Assembly (NCBI RefSeq): GCF_012986595.1
Contig: NZ_JAAQYM010000002.1
Coordinates: 248,001 to 312,000 of the forward strand
DNA: 64,000 nucleotides
Reading direction: 5' to 3'
DNA from: Pseudomonas koreensis
GTDB lineage: Bacteria; Pseudomonadota; Gammaproteobacteria; Pseudomonadales; Pseudomonadaceae
Part shown: one piece after another, positions 1 through 9,679 of the stretch
Layout: each line of letters starts with the position of its first letter
Numbering within the stretch: position 1 is the stretch's first letter
Made by a program: the position numbers and the translations under genes
Notes under the pieces: generated by a model
Told to the model about the DNA's origin: nothing
The model's input: only the letters and a program-made list of their open reading frames with translations
Databases searched by the model: none

Positions 1-573
<573 letters not shown>

Positions 574-583
574 TTAATCAAAG

Positions 584-1768
584 TCATTGCGCGTTTTGCG
601 GCGCCGCCGCCCCAGGCTCGGCAGCAGGTGCCGGGGCTGGCGCAGGGTCCTGCGGCGGAACCTGCGGCACCGCCTCTGGCGCGGTGTCAGGAGACGCAGC
701 AGGAGTCGCCTGTTCGGTAGCCGGGGCCGGAGCGGCCGGCGCCGGGCTGGAGCGGTAATCGGCACGACGCTTGAGCTGGAACTCGCGCACCGCACTGTTA
801 TGCGCCTCCAGGTCATCGGAGAACACATGGCTACCGTCGCCACGGGCAACAAAATACAGGCTGTTGCCTTCCACCGGATTGAGCGCGGCATGAATCGCCT
901 CGCGGCCGACCATGGCAATCGGCGTCGGCGGCAACCCCGGAATCACATAGGTGTTGTACGGCGTCGGCTCTTTGAGATGCGCGCGAGTCAATTTACCGGT
1001 GTAGCGATCGCCCAAACCGTAGATCACGGTCGGATCGGTCTGCAACTGCATGCCCAGCGCCATCCGCCGCACGAACACGCCGGCAATCTGCCCGCGTTCC
1101 TGTGGCACGCCGGTTTCCTTCTCCACCAGCGACGCCATGATCAGCGCCTGATAAGGCTCGCTGTACGGCGCGTCGGGCGAACGATTGTCCCACTCCTTGG
1201 CCAACACCTCGTCGAGGCGATCGAAGGCTTTCTTCAGCAACTCGACGTCGGAAACACCGCGCACAAAACGGTAGGTATCCGGGAAGAAACGGCCTTCCGG
1301 GAACAGCCCACGATGGCCGATTTTCTCCATCACTTCGCTGTCGCTCAAGCCCTTGAGGGTCTGCTCGATCTTGTCATCTTTTGCCAGCGCGGCGCGGACC
1401 TGATGGAAGTTCCAGCCCTCGACAAGCGTCAGGCTGTATTGCACCACTTCGCCGCGCTTCCACAGGTCGATCAGACCGTTGACGGTCATGCCCGGCTGCA
1501 TGCGGTATTCGCCGGTATGGATCGGCGTGCCGGCCAGATTGAAGCGCCAGTAGATGCGCAACCAGAAGGCGTCCTTGATCACGCCATCGGTTTCGAGTTC
1601 GAGGAAGGTACGAGTCGGCGTCGAGCCTTTCGGCACATCCAGCAGTTCTTCCTGCGTGATGTTCAGAGGCTGTTCCAGTGCCGAATGGATTTTCCAGGCG
1701 CTGGCGCCCAATAGCAGCCCTGCCAGAACCAGTCCGGTTTCCAGCAGCAGCAAGAGTTTACGTCTCAC
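584..1768 (-). CDS. mltG: Endolytic murein transglycosylase MltG (YceG family)
   Basis: Inner-membrane lytic transglycosylase that cuts nascent glycan strands and so ends peptidoglycan chain growth. The protein has 394 residues. An N-terminal membrane anchor spans about residues 4-24 and a LysM-like region follows. The YceG domain carries the catalytic-Glu motif LVEKETG (Glu216) and TDPTVIYG at 244-251. The last ~55 residues form a Pro/Ala-rich tail (PAPAAPAP-type repeats) beyond the usual end of the family; it is probably disordered and its role is unknown. It follows pabC by 3 bp, which suggests translation from one message. Confidence 0.95.
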   Translation of the reverse strand: MRRKLLLLLETGLVLAGLLLGASAWKIHSALEQPLNITQEELLDVPKGSTPTRTFLELETDGVIKDAFWLRIYWRFNLAGTPIHTGEYRMQPGMTVNGLIDLWKRGEVVQYSLTLVEGWNFHQVRAALAKDDKIEQTLKGLSDSEVMEKIGHRGLFPEGRFFPDTYRFVRGVSDVELLKKAFDRLDEVLAKEWDNRSPDAPYSEPYQALIMASLVEKETGVPQERGQIAGVFVRRMALGMQLQTDPTVIYGLGDRYTGKLTRAHLKEPTPYNTYVIPGLPPTPIAMVGREAIHAALNPVEGNSLYFVARGDGSHVFSDDLEAHNSAVREFQLKRRADYRSSPAPAAPAPATEQATPAASPDTAPEAVPQVPPQDPAPAPAPAAEPGAAAPQNAQ

Positions 1769-1771
1769 GAA

Positions 1772-2587
1772 TCAGGCATCCAGTAGGGCGCGGGAAATGG
1801 TTTGCAGTTTACGGGTGAGCGGGCCAACCGGCCAGCTCAGCGCAGCGTAGGCACGTACCGGCCAGACGCCATACACGCTGTTGCAAACAAAGACTTCATC
1901 AGCCCATTGCAGCTGTTCGAGGCTGATGTCGGTGATTTGGGTGGGGATGGCCAATGACTCGGCCTGAAACAAAATTTCAGCACGCATCACACCGGCGACG
2001 CCGCAGCGCTTCAAATCCGGGGTGATCAATACGCCGTCGCGCACCAGGAACAGGTTGCTGAACACGCCCTCTATGACGCGTCCGGCCTGATCAAGCATCA
2101 GGCCTTCGGCATGCTCGCTGTCGCGCCACTCGGCACGGGCGAGCACTTGCTCCAGACGATTCAGATGCTTGAGCCCGGCCAGCAAGGGCTGGTTCGACAA
2201 CCGCGTGACGCAGGGGAACAGGCGCACGCCTTGTTCGCCATGCACGACAGGATAAGCAGCAGGAGGATTGCCTTGCAGAATGCGCCGGCCCGGCGCCGCA
2301 GGATCGGGCGCGTAGCCACGCAAGCCATCGCCCCGGGTGAGAATGAACTTGAGCACACCCTCGCCCATCGCTGCCGCATAGCTCAGCAGCTCTTGGCGAA
2401 CCAGCTCGAGATCAGCGGCGATCGCCAGACGTGCGCAGCCACCGGCCAGACGCGCCAGGTGACGATCCAGCAACACAGGCTGGCCGCGCCGCACGGCAAT
2501 GGTCTCGAACAGACCATCGCCGTAAGCCAGGCCGCGATCTTTCAGCGACAGAGCGTCAGCCGGCTGACCGTCGACCCAGCAGTCCAT
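1772..2587 (-). CDS. pabC: Aminodeoxychorismate lyase
   Basis: PLP enzyme that splits 4-amino-4-deoxychorismate into p-aminobenzoate and pyruvate for folate synthesis. The 271-residue protein is a fold-type IV PLP protein, with the KHLNRLEQV segment characteristic of PabC and a GVFSNLF cofactor-binding stretch. The ATG overlaps the fabF stop (TGATG), so translation is probably coupled to fabF. A TTG one codon upstream is possible but less likely. The link between fatty-acid and folate genes is the normal gammaproteobacterial order. Confidence 0.94.
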   Translation of the reverse strand: MDCWVDGQPADALSLKDRGLAYGDGLFETIAVRRGQPVLLDRHLARLAGGCARLAIAADLELVRQELLSYAAAMGEGVLKFILTRGDGLRGYAPDPAAPGRRILQGNPPAAYPVVHGEQGVRLFPCVTRLSNQPLLAGLKHLNRLEQVLARAEWRDSEHAEGLMLDQAGRVIEGVFSNLFLVRDGVLITPDLKRCGVAGVMRAEILFQAESLAIPTQITDISLEQLQWADEVFVCNSVYGVWPVRAYAALSWPVGPLTRKLQTISRALLDA

Positions 2588-3831
2588 CAACCGGCGAACC
2601 GGCGGAATGCCAACGTACCGTTGGTGCCGCCAAACCCGAAGGAGTTGGACAGTACGACGTCGATGTCCATGTTGCGCGCGGTGTGCGGCACAAAATCGAG
2701 ATCGCAGCCTTCATCCGGCTCATCGAGGTTGATGGTCGGCGGTGCCACCTGGCTGTTGATTGCCAGCACACTGAAGATCGCTTCGACCGCGCCCGCCGCA
2801 CCCAAGAGGTGACCGGTCATGGACTTGGTGGAGCTGACCGCCAGGTTGTAGGCGTGATCACCGAACACGGTCTTGATCGCGTTGGCTTCGGCGAGGTCGC
2901 CGGCCGGGGTCGAGGTGCCGTGGGCGTTGATGTACTGCACTTGGTCGATATTGATCTTCGCATCGCGCAGGGCATTGGTGATGCAGCGCGCAGCACCGGC
3001 GCCATCAGCGGGTGGCGAGGTCATGTGGAACGCATCGCCGCTGGTGCCAAAGCCGATCAGCTCGGCATAGATGGTCGCGCCGCGAGCCTTGGCGTGCTCG
3101 AGTTCTTCGAGTACCAGCGCACCGGCACCGTCGGACAGCACGAAGCCGTCACGGCCCTTGTCCCAAGGACGGCTGGCGCGAGTCGGCTCGTCGTTGCGGG
3201 TCGACAGCGCACGGGACGCGCCGAAACCGCCCATGCCCAGGCCGCACGCGGCCATTTCGGCACCGCCGGCGATCATGACGTCGGCTTCGTCGTACATGAT
3301 GTTGCGTGCCGCCATGCCAATGCAGTGCGTACCGGTGGTACAGGCAGTGGAAATGGCGTAGTTCGGTCCCTGTGCACCCAGGTGGATGGACAGAAAACCG
3401 GAAATCATATTGATGATCGAGCCTGGCACGAAGAATGGCGAGATTCGACGCGGGCCCGTCTCATGCAGGGTACGGCTGGTTTCTTCGATGTTGGTCAGCC
3501 CGCCGATCCCCGAACCCATGGCCACGCCAATGCGTTCACGGTTGGCATCGGTGACTTCCAGACCAGCGTTGCGAACAGCCTGAAAACCCGCGGCCAGACC
3601 GTACTGAATGAACAGGTCGAGCTTGCGTGCTTCCTTGACCGACAGGTATTCCTCGACATTGAAGCCCTTTACCGAGCCGCCAAAACGGGTGGAATAGGCA
3701 GAAAGGTCGGTGTGTTCGATCAGACCAATGCCACTGCGGCCAGCCAGAATGCCCTGCCAACTGCTCGGCACATCCGTGCCCAGTGGCGACAACATACCCA
3801 TACCGGTGACTACGACGCGTCTACGCGACAC
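2587..3831 (-). CDS. fabF: Beta-ketoacyl-ACP synthase II
   Basis: Condensing enzyme that elongates acyl-ACP with malonyl-ACP in type II fatty-acid synthesis. The 414-residue thiolase-fold protein has the full Cys-His-His triad: Cys164 in STACTTGTH, His304 in NAHGTSTP and His341 in [12 protein letters not shown] start is chosen because an AGGAGA ribosome site lies just upstream and the family begins [12 protein letters not shown]; a longer reading from an upstream codon adds 11 unconserved residues. A terminator lies between acpP and this gene, so full expression needs read-through or another promoter. Confidence 0.97.
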   Translation of the reverse strand: MSRRRVVVTGMGMLSPLGTDVPSSWQGILAGRSGIGLIEHTDLSAYSTRFGGSVKGFNVEEYLSVKEARKLDLFIQYGLAAGFQAVRNAGLEVTDANRERIGVAMGSGIGGLTNIEETSRTLHETGPRRISPFFVPGSIINMISGFLSIHLGAQGPNYAISTACTTGTHCIGMAARNIMYDEADVMIAGGAEMAACGLGMGGFGASRALSTRNDEPTRASRPWDKGRDGFVLSDGAGALVLEELEHAKARGATIYAELIGFGTSGDAFHMTSPPADGAGAARCITNALRDAKINIDQVQYINAHGTSTPAGDLAEANAIKTVFGDHAYNLAVSSTKSMTGHLLGAAGAVEAIFSVLAINSQVAPPTINLDEPDEGCDLDFVPHTARNMDIDVVLSNSFGFGGTNGTLAFRRFAG

Positions 3832-3874
3832 AGCACTCTCCTTTTTCAAATGACGACTTTGCATCAGGCCTAAA

Positions 3875-3910
3875 GAAAAAACCGCACGCCATGATGGCAG
3901 TGCGGTTTTT
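3875..3910 (-). terminator. Terminator between acpP and fabF
   Basis: Inverted repeat with ACCGCAC / GTGCGGT arms, an inner GCC/GGC pair and A/T tracts on both flanks. It sits downstream of acpP. It would make acpP the most abundant message of the cluster while allowing some read-through into fabF (inference). Confidence 0.8.
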
Positions 3911-3939
3911 CCATGACAGCAGACAACGATTACAAACTA

Positions 3940-4176
3940 TTACGCCTGGTGGCTAGTAACGTAGTCGATTGCAGCTTGTACAGTAGTGATCTTCTCAGCT
4001 TCTTCGTCAGGGATTTCGGTCTCGAATTCCTCTTCCAGAGCCATCACCAGCTCAACGGTGTCAAGGGAGTCGGCACCCAGGTCTTCAACGAAGGAAGCAG
4101 TGTTGACCACTTCTTCTTCTTTAACACCCAGTTGCTCGGCAACGATTTTCTTGACGCGCTCTTCGATGGTGCTCAT
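3940..4176 (-). CDS. acpP: Acyl carrier protein
   Basis: Carries growing acyl chains as thioesters on a 4'-phosphopantetheine arm. The 78-residue acidic protein has the GADSLD motif with Ser37 as the modified residue. It is preceded by a purine-rich ribosome site and a gap of about 195 bp after fabG, enough for its own promoter. The terminator just downstream fits the strong separate expression expected of a carrier protein. Confidence 0.98.
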   Translation of the reverse strand: MSTIEERVKKIVAEQLGVKEEEVVNTASFVEDLGADSLDTVELVMALEEEFETEIPDEEAEKITTVQAAIDYVTSHQA

Positions 4177-4372
4177 ACCTTGTTTTCACTCCTAATGGAC
4201 AAATTCAGGCAGCTGGCCAGTGGGTAAGTGTATAGAAAGGCTTTTCAGCTTTTCAACTGAAAGCTTCACTCCTCAAACCCTGCGACCCTCTGCCTATAAA
4301 TAGATTGCAGCTTTATAACGGATTTTAGACAGCTCGTATGACATTTTTTTGAAGCAATCCGTCACATTTTAC

Positions 4373-5113
4373 TTACATGTACATCCCACCGTTCACCGGG
4401 ATTGTAGCCCCAGTAACGTATGCCGCACCGTCGGATGCAAGAAAAGCGACCACAGAAGCGATCTCTTGAGCTTGTCCCAGACGACCCAGCGGAATCTGCG
4501 TCTGCAAGGCTTCACGCTGTGCTTCAGGCAGCTCGCGGGTCATATCGGTGTCGATAAACCCTGGGGTTACCGAGTTGACCGTAATCGAACGCGAACCGAC
4601 TTCACGCGCCATTGCACGGCTGAAACCTTCCAGACCGGCCTTGGCGGCTGCATAGTTTACTTGGCCTGCGTTGCCCATGGCACCCACCACCGAGCCAATA
4701 CTGATAATTCGACCCCAGCGCGCCTTGGTCATGCCACGCAAAACGCCCTTGGACAGGCGATACAGGCTGTTCAGGTTGGTATCGATCACGTCGTACCATT
4801 CATCGTCTTTCATGCGCATCATCAGGTTATCGCGGGTGATGCCGGCATTATTGACCAGGATCGCCGGCGCACCGAACTGCTCCTGAATGCTCGCCAGCAC
4901 GGCGCTGACCGACTCATCGCTGGTGACGTTCAGTTCCAGACCCGTGCCCTGGATACCGTGCTCTTTCAGCGTAGCGGCAATCGCCTCGGCGCCTTTGGCG
5001 GAGGTCGCAGTGCCAATAACGGTGGCGCCCTGGCGACCCAGTTCGAGGGCGATAGCCTGGCCGATACCGCGGCTTGCACCGGTGACCAGTGCAACTTTAC
5101 CTTGCAGACTCAT
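4373..5113 (-). CDS. fabG: 3-oxoacyl-ACP reductase
   Basis: NADPH-dependent reduction of beta-ketoacyl-ACP in the elongation cycle. The 246-residue short-chain dehydrogenase has TGASRGIG at 11-18, NNAG at 88-91, catalytic Ser141, and Tyr154/Lys158 in YAAAK. The ATG at 5113 follows an AGGAGA ribosome site. It lies 16 bp downstream of fabD on the same strand. Confidence 0.97.
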   Translation of the reverse strand: MSLQGKVALVTGASRGIGQAIALELGRQGATVIGTATSAKGAEAIAATLKEHGIQGTGLELNVTSDESVSAVLASIQEQFGAPAILVNNAGITRDNLMMRMKDDEWYDVIDTNLNSLYRLSKGVLRGMTKARWGRIISIGSVVGAMGNAGQVNYAAAKAGLEGFSRAMAREVGSRSITVNSVTPGFIDTDMTRELPEAQREALQTQIPLGRLGQAQEIASVVAFLASDGAAYVTGATIPVNGGMYM

Positions 5114-5129
5114 GCAAGTTTCTCCTGAT

Positions 5130-6068
5130 TCAGGCCAGCGCTGCACGGGCGGCAGCGAAAGCGTCTGGGGTATTGAGGTTGGAAGTCGAAACGCCTTCGG
5201 CGCAACGTTTGTTCAGACCGGCCAGCACCTTGCCCGGGCCGCACTCGACCAGACTGGTTGCGCCTTTGGCTGCCAGAGTCTGGACCGATTCAACCCAGCG
5301 AACTGGCTTGTACAGTTGTTCGAGCAGATCACGCTTGAGGGTTTCCAGATCAGCCGGCACCTGCGCGCTGACGTTCTGTACTACCGGGATCTGCGGCGCC
5401 TGCCAGTCGATGGCGGCGATGGATTCGGCGAAGCGCTCGGCAGCCGGGCGCATCAGTTCGCAGTGCGACGGCACGCTGACCGGCAGCGGCATGGCACGCT
5501 TGGCACCACGAGCCTTGCAGCCTTCGATGGCGCGCTCGACAGCCGCCTTGACACCGGCGATGACCACTTGACCTGGCGAGTTGAAGTTGACGGCGCTGAC
5601 CACTTCACCCTGCGCCGCTTCAGCGCAGGCTGCCAGTACGTCAGCATCTTCCAGACCGAGGATCGCAGCCATGCCGCCCTGCCCGGCCGGAACGGCTTCC
5701 TGCATCAGTTGGCCACGGCGTTCAACGAGCTTCACCGCATCAGCCAGCGTCAGGCTGCCGGCAGCCACCAGTGCGCTGTATTCACCCAGGCTGTGACCGG
5801 CAACGAATGCAGGACGCGCGCCGCCTTCAGCCAGCCACAGACGCCACAGGGCGATCGAGGCGGTCAGAATGGCCGGTTGGGTTTTGTCGGTTTGATTGAG
5901 CAGTTCTTCCGGACCTTGCTGGGTCAGTGCCCACAGGTCGTAGCCCAGAGCAGCGGAGGCTTCTTTGAATGTTTCGAGGATCAGCGGATGTTCCGCGCCC
6001 AGCTCGGCCAGCATGCCGAGGGACTGCGAACCCTGTCCTGGAAAGACGAATGCGAGGGAAGCAGACAT
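5130..6068 (-). CDS. fabD: Malonyl-CoA:ACP transacylase
   Basis: Loads malonyl groups from CoA onto ACP. The 312-residue protein begins MSASLAFVFPGQGSQ. It has the nucleophile elbow GHSLGE (Ser93) and His202 in SVPSHCELM. The ATG at 6068 has an AGGGG ribosome site; upstream codons are not conserved. In many bacteria fabH lies between plsX and fabD, but here the ~120-bp gap after plsX holds no gene. Confidence 0.97.
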   Translation of the reverse strand: MSASLAFVFPGQGSQSLGMLAELGAEHPLILETFKEASAALGYDLWALTQQGPEELLNQTDKTQPAILTASIALWRLWLAEGGARPAFVAGHSLGEYSALVAAGSLTLADAVKLVERRGQLMQEAVPAGQGGMAAILGLEDADVLAACAEAAQGEVVSAVNFNSPGQVVIAGVKAAVERAIEGCKARGAKRAMPLPVSVPSHCELMRPAAERFAESIAAIDWQAPQIPVVQNVSAQVPADLETLKRDLLEQLYKPVRWVESVQTLAAKGATSLVECGPGKVLAGLNKRCAEGVSTSNLNTPDAFAAARAALA

Positions 6069-6191
6069 GTAACAAGCCCCTAATGATCTTGTCGTCGGAA
6101 AATGACGCCCCACTGAGGGACGCAAGAAACTGACAGTTGGATGGCCCTTTGAACCGGGCGGTCACATTTAAGCATTGTCCGACGAAAACGC

Positions 6192-7202
6192 CTAAGACAA
6201 CAAATCCTCCAGACGACCGTGGAGGCGCTCGGGCAGATTCTCCTGAATCTCGATCAGCGCGCGCTGAATCGCGCTTTGAAAGCCCTGAACCCCGGCCGAA
6301 CCGTGACTTTTCACGACAATGCCCTGCAACCCGAGAAAGCTTGCGCCATTATGTCGCGCCGGGGCCAGATCAGCCTGCAGACGCTTCATCAATGGCAGCG
6401 CCAACGCGCCCACAGCGCGTGACGCGAGGTTTTTCCTGAACAACGCCTCAATGCGCGCCGCGATCATCGTCGCCAGGCCCTCGCTGGACTTGAGCAGGAT
6501 ATTGCCGACAAAGCCGTCACACACCACCACGTCGGCTTCGCCGCGATACAGGCCATCGCCCTCGACAAAACCGATGTAGTGAATGCCGCGCGCCGCCTGC
6601 AACAAGGTCGCTGCCAGCTTGACCTGCTGATTACCCTTGATGTCTTCGGTGCCGATGTTGAGCAGCGCCACCCGCGGCCGGGCGATACCCAGCGTCTGCG
6701 CCGCCACCGACCCCATCACCGCGAACTGCAACAGATGCTCGGCACTGCAATCGACGTTGGCGCCCAGGTCGAGCAACTGGCAATAACCTTTCTGCGTCGG
6801 GATCGCCGCGACCATCGCCGGCCGATCAATCCCCGGCAACGTCTTGAGCACGAACCGCGACAACGCCATCAGCGCACCGGTATTGCCGGCGCTGACACAG
6901 GCTTGAGCCTTGCCGTCACGCACCAATTCAAGGGCGACACGCATCGACGAGTCCGGCTTGCCACGCAAGGCCTGGGTCGGCTTTTCGTCCATGGTGATGA
7001 CTTCAGACGCCGGAACAATCGTCAGGCGCGCGCGATCGGCAGCCGACTGGCCGTTGATCAATTCTTCAAGAAGGGAGGGTTGACCGACGAGGGTCAGGTG
7101 CAGCGAGGGCGTAGCAGAAAGGCAAGCAAGGCTGGCCTGAACAATGCTGCGGGGACCGAAGTCCCCGCCCATTGCGTCAATCGCGATGACTTGAGCAGAC
7201 AA
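6192..7202 (-). CDS. plsX: Phosphate acyltransferase PlsX
   Basis: Converts acyl-ACP and phosphate to acyl-phosphate, the first committed step toward phosphatidic acid in the PlsX/PlsY route. The 336-residue protein has the N-terminal [12 protein letters not shown] signature and the SAGNTGALM stretch. The start is TTG (reading [14 protein letters not shown]), 4 bp after the rpmF stop; no strong ribosome site is visible, so translation is probably coupled to rpmF. It links ribosome, lipid and fatty-acid genes in one cluster. Confidence 0.95.
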   Translation of the reverse strand: MSAQVIAIDAMGGDFGPRSIVQASLACLSATPSLHLTLVGQPSLLEELINGQSAADRARLTIVPASEVITMDEKPTQALRGKPDSSMRVALELVRDGKAQACVSAGNTGALMALSRFVLKTLPGIDRPAMVAAIPTQKGYCQLLDLGANVDCSAEHLLQFAVMGSVAAQTLGIARPRVALLNIGTEDIKGNQQVKLAATLLQAARGIHYIGFVEGDGLYRGEADVVVCDGFVGNILLKSSEGLATMIAARIEALFRKNLASRAVGALALPLMKRLQADLAPARHNGASFLGLQGIVVKSHGSAGVQGFQSAIQRALIEIQENLPERLHGRLEDLLS

Positions 7203-7206
7203 GTGA

Positions 7207-7389
7207 TTACTCGTCAGCGCCCTTGTCGATCACTTTACGGCCACGGTATACGCCTTCTGGCGATACGTGGTGACGCAGGTGAACTTCACCAGTGGTTTTT
7301 TCTACAGACAGGGTGCTAGCCTCGAGAGCGTCGTGCGAACGGCGCATGTCACGGGCAGAGCGGGATTTTTTGTTCTGCTGAACAGCCAT
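7207..7389 (-). CDS. rpmF: 50S ribosomal protein L32
   Basis: Sixty-residue basic ribosomal protein with the typical [20 protein letters not shown] start and the [12 protein letters not shown] end. The C-terminal half lacks zinc-ribbon cysteines, so this is the Cys-minus form usual in Pseudomonas. It lies between yceD (13 bp) and plsX (4 bp) in the conserved yceD-rpmF-plsX order. Confidence 0.97.
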
Positions 7390-7402
7390 AATTGATTAAC
7401 TC

Positions 7403-7930
7403 CTAAACGTTTGGGTCACGCTTTAACTGCGCCAATACACTGAACGGGTTGGACCGCGTTACCTCGTCCTCGCTCGGTTCGGGTTCATCTGCTCCCGCCG
7501 GCTGCTGGCATTCTTCCGGATGATGAGCAGGCACAATGGGCAAGGCGAGCAAAAGCTCCTCCTCGATCAGTGACTGCAGATCCAATGGATCTTCGCCCAG
7601 TTCCAGCACGTCATAACCTTTCGGTAACGACTGGGTATTCGCACCCTCCTTCACTACAGCGTAACTGCATTCGCTGTGGATCGGCAGGGTGACCAGCTCA
7701 AGACAACGCTGGCAAACCATTTTGACTTCGGTGTCGATAAAGCTGTGGATTACCACAGATTTACGTTCATCTCGTTCAAAAACGAATTTGGCCTGCACCG
7801 TACCGACATCGTCGGAAAGCGGGTCGCAAAGTCTCTTCAAATCGGCCAGCAGCAGCTCACCTTGAAGGGTGGTGCCACGGTCAGCCAATTTGCGCGGGTC
7901 AACGTGAGGTGGAATCGGGTCATTCAACAT
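7403..7930 (-). CDS. yceD: YceD family protein (DUF177), 23S rRNA accumulation protein
   Basis: DUF177 proteins are linked to 23S rRNA processing or accumulation and are nearly always next to rpmF. The 175-residue protein has the characteristic CxxC pair (MVCQRCLEL) and an acidic C-terminus ending in a conserved NPFSVLAQLK stretch. It starts MLNDPIPPHVDPRKLADRG, like other pseudomonad YceD proteins. No ribosome site is present before the ATG, and a consensus promoter ends only ten bases upstream, so a leaderless message is likely. Confidence 0.92.
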   Translation of the reverse strand: MLNDPIPPHVDPRKLADRGTTLQGELLLADLKRLCDPLSDDVGTVQAKFVFERDERKSVVIHSFIDTEVKMVCQRCLELVTLPIHSECSYAVVKEGANTQSLPKGYDVLELGEDPLDLQSLIEEELLLALPIVPAHHPEECQQPAGADEPEPSEDEVTRSNPFSVLAQLKRDPNV

Positions 7931-7939
7931 AGGCGCAGC

Positions 7940-7967
7940 ATTATAGGGATGCCCCCACCCATGTCAA
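7940..7967 (-). promoter_or_regulatory. Consensus sigma70 promoter for yceD-rpmF-plsX
   Basis: On the minus strand a perfect TTGACA (7967-7962) is separated by 16 bp from a perfect TATAAT (7945-7940). The yceD ATG begins at 7930, so an initiation site about 7 bp after the -10 leaves a 5' leader of only about 0-4 nt. Confidence 0.8.
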
Positions 7968-8035
7968 AGGAAATTGTGCCCTGTCCGTCACTTGCGTGCC
8001 TCCGCTAGAATTCGCACCTGCCTCAGGAGACGCCA

Positions 8036-8614
8036 ATGCTGCCTTTATTACTTGCTTCCAGCTCGACTTATCGTCGGGAATTGCTCGCCCGCCTGCACCT
8101 GCCGTTCGTCTGCAGCTCGCCGGATATCGACGAAAGCCACCAGCCGGGCGAATCAGCCATCGAGCTGGTCAAGCGCCTCGCCGAACATAAAGCCCGGGCA
8201 CTGACTGCCAGCCACCCTGCTCATCTGATTATCGGCTCGGACCAGGTTGCCGTGCTCGGCGAACGCATCATCGGCAAACCGCACACCTTCGACAAGGCCC
8301 GCGAGCAACTGCTGGCCGCCAGTGGCGCCAGCGTGACCTTCCTCACCGGCCTCGCCCTGCTCAACAGCCAGACTGGCCACTGCCAGGTCGACTGCGTGCC
8401 GTTCACCGTCCACATGCGTCAACTCGACGAAGCGCGCATCGAGCGCTACCTGCGCCTGGAACAGCCGTACGACTGCGCTGGCAGCTTCAAAGCCGAAGGC
8501 CTGGGCGTGAGCCTGTTTCAGTACACCGAAGGCCCTGACGCCACCAGCCTGATCGGCCTGCCTCTGATTCGCCTGATCGACATGCTGCTGGTCGAAGGCG
8601 TGCAAATTCCCTGA
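8036..8614 (+). CDS. Maf-family nucleotide pyrophosphatase (probable m7GTP pyrophosphatase, YceF type)
   Basis: House-cleaning enzyme that hydrolyses modified nucleoside triphosphates to monophosphates. The 192-residue protein has the SSSxYRRELL N-terminal loop, the SDQVAVLGE motif with the expected catalytic Asp, and the YDCAGSFKAEGLG stretch of the YceF branch, the m7GTP-specific group. It is divergent from yceD and has an AGGAGA ribosome site 7 bp before the ATG. Confidence 0.9.
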   Translation: MLPLLLASSSTYRRELLARLHLPFVCSSPDIDESHQPGESAIELVKRLAEHKARALTASHPAHLIIGSDQVAVLGERIIGKPHTFDKAREQLLAASGASVTFLTGLALLNSQTGHCQVDCVPFTVHMRQLDEARIERYLRLEQPYDCAGSFKAEGLGVSLFQYTEGPDATSLIGLPLIRLIDMLLVEGVQIP

Positions 8615-8618
8615 CGCA

Positions 8619-8649
8619 CAAAAAACCGGCCATCAAGGCCGGTTTTTTT
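8619..8649. terminator. Bidirectional terminator between maf and sppA
   Basis: ACCGGCC / GGCCGGT hairpin with a 5-nt loop, flanked by an A-run and a T-run. It serves two convergent genes. Confidence 0.88.
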
Positions 8650-8665
8650 CAACACTTCTACTGAC

Positions 8666-9655
8666 TTAACGCAACGATGGCCCGTGGAAACCCATCCACA
8701 TCGCCAATTGCTCAGCCACGCTGGCGCCGAGCTTCTTCGAGAAGCGATCGAACGGCGATTCCTGCACAGTGAAATCCACCAGCTCTTTCTCGCCGATCAC
8801 ATCCCGCGCCACTGAACTGGCGTTACCCAGACCATCAATCAACCCCAACGGCAGTGCTTGCTCGCCGGACCAGACCAGCCCGGAGAACAGCTCCGGATGC
8901 TCCTTGTCCTTCAGGCGATCGCCACGGCCCTGCTTGACGCTGCTGATGAACTGCTTGTGCGTGGTGTCCAGCACGGTCTGCCAGAACGCGGTCTCGTCAG
9001 GCTTCTGCGGCTGGAACGGATCCAGGAACGACTTGTGCTCACCCGACGTGTAAGTGCGGCGCTCGACACCCAGCTTGTCCATGGCGCCGACAAAGCCGTA
9101 ACCCGCCGCCGTCACACCGATGGAGCCAACCAGACTGGCCTTGTCGGCATAGATCTGATCCGCTGCACTGGCGATGTAATAAGCGCCGGACGCACCGAGA
9201 TCGGAAATCACCGCGTACACCTTGGTATCCGGATGCAGACCACGCAGACGCTTGATCTCGTCATACACGTAACCCGATTGCACCGGGCTGCCGCCCGGAC
9301 TGTTGATCCGCAGGATCACGCCCTTGACCTTCTTGTCCTCGAAGGCCGCCCGCAGACTGCCGACAATATTGTCGGCGCTGGCCGGCTCCTTGTCGGCGAT
9401 CATGCCGGTGACGTCGATCAGCGCGGTGTAGTTCGGACCCCGGGTGGCGCTCTTTTCCATGTCCATCAACGGCGTAAACAGGATCAGCGCAACAAACAGA
9501 TAAACAAACGTCAGCAGCTTGAAGAAAATCCCCCAACGTCGTGAACGGCGCTGCTCCTGCACGCTGGCCAGCAAGGTCTTTTCCAACAGCTTCCAGCTTT
9601 TCTCGTCACCGTCGTCGGCACTTGCCTTGGCGGGTGCTTTCCATTCGTCGGTCAT
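8666..9655 (-). CDS. sppA: Signal peptide peptidase SppA, short form (S49 family)
   Basis: Inner-membrane serine protease that degrades cleaved signal peptides. The 329-residue protein has one membrane anchor around residues 44-64 and then a single S49 domain with INSPGGSP. The nucleophile Ser is in LGASGAYYIAS and a likely catalytic Lys in SGEHKSFLDPF. It is half the length of E. coli SppA, so it is the 36-kDa class. It lies 25 bp after the HAD phosphatase on the same strand and is probably co-transcribed. Confidence 0.92.
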   Translation of the reverse strand: MTDEWKAPAKASADDGDEKSWKLLEKTLLASVQEQRRSRRWGIFFKLLTFVYLFVALILFTPLMDMEKSATRGPNYTALIDVTGMIADKEPASADNIVGSLRAAFEDKKVKGVILRINSPGGSPVQSGYVYDEIKRLRGLHPDTKVYAVISDLGASGAYYIASAADQIYADKASLVGSIGVTAAGYGFVGAMDKLGVERRTYTSGEHKSFLDPFQPQKPDETAFWQTVLDTTHKQFISSVKQGRGDRLKDKEHPELFSGLVWSGEQALPLGLIDGLGNASSVARDVIGEKELVDFTVQESPFDRFSKKLGASVAEQLAMWMGFHGPSLR

Positions 9656-9679
9656 GCGCTGTACCCCAGCAAAATCGTA

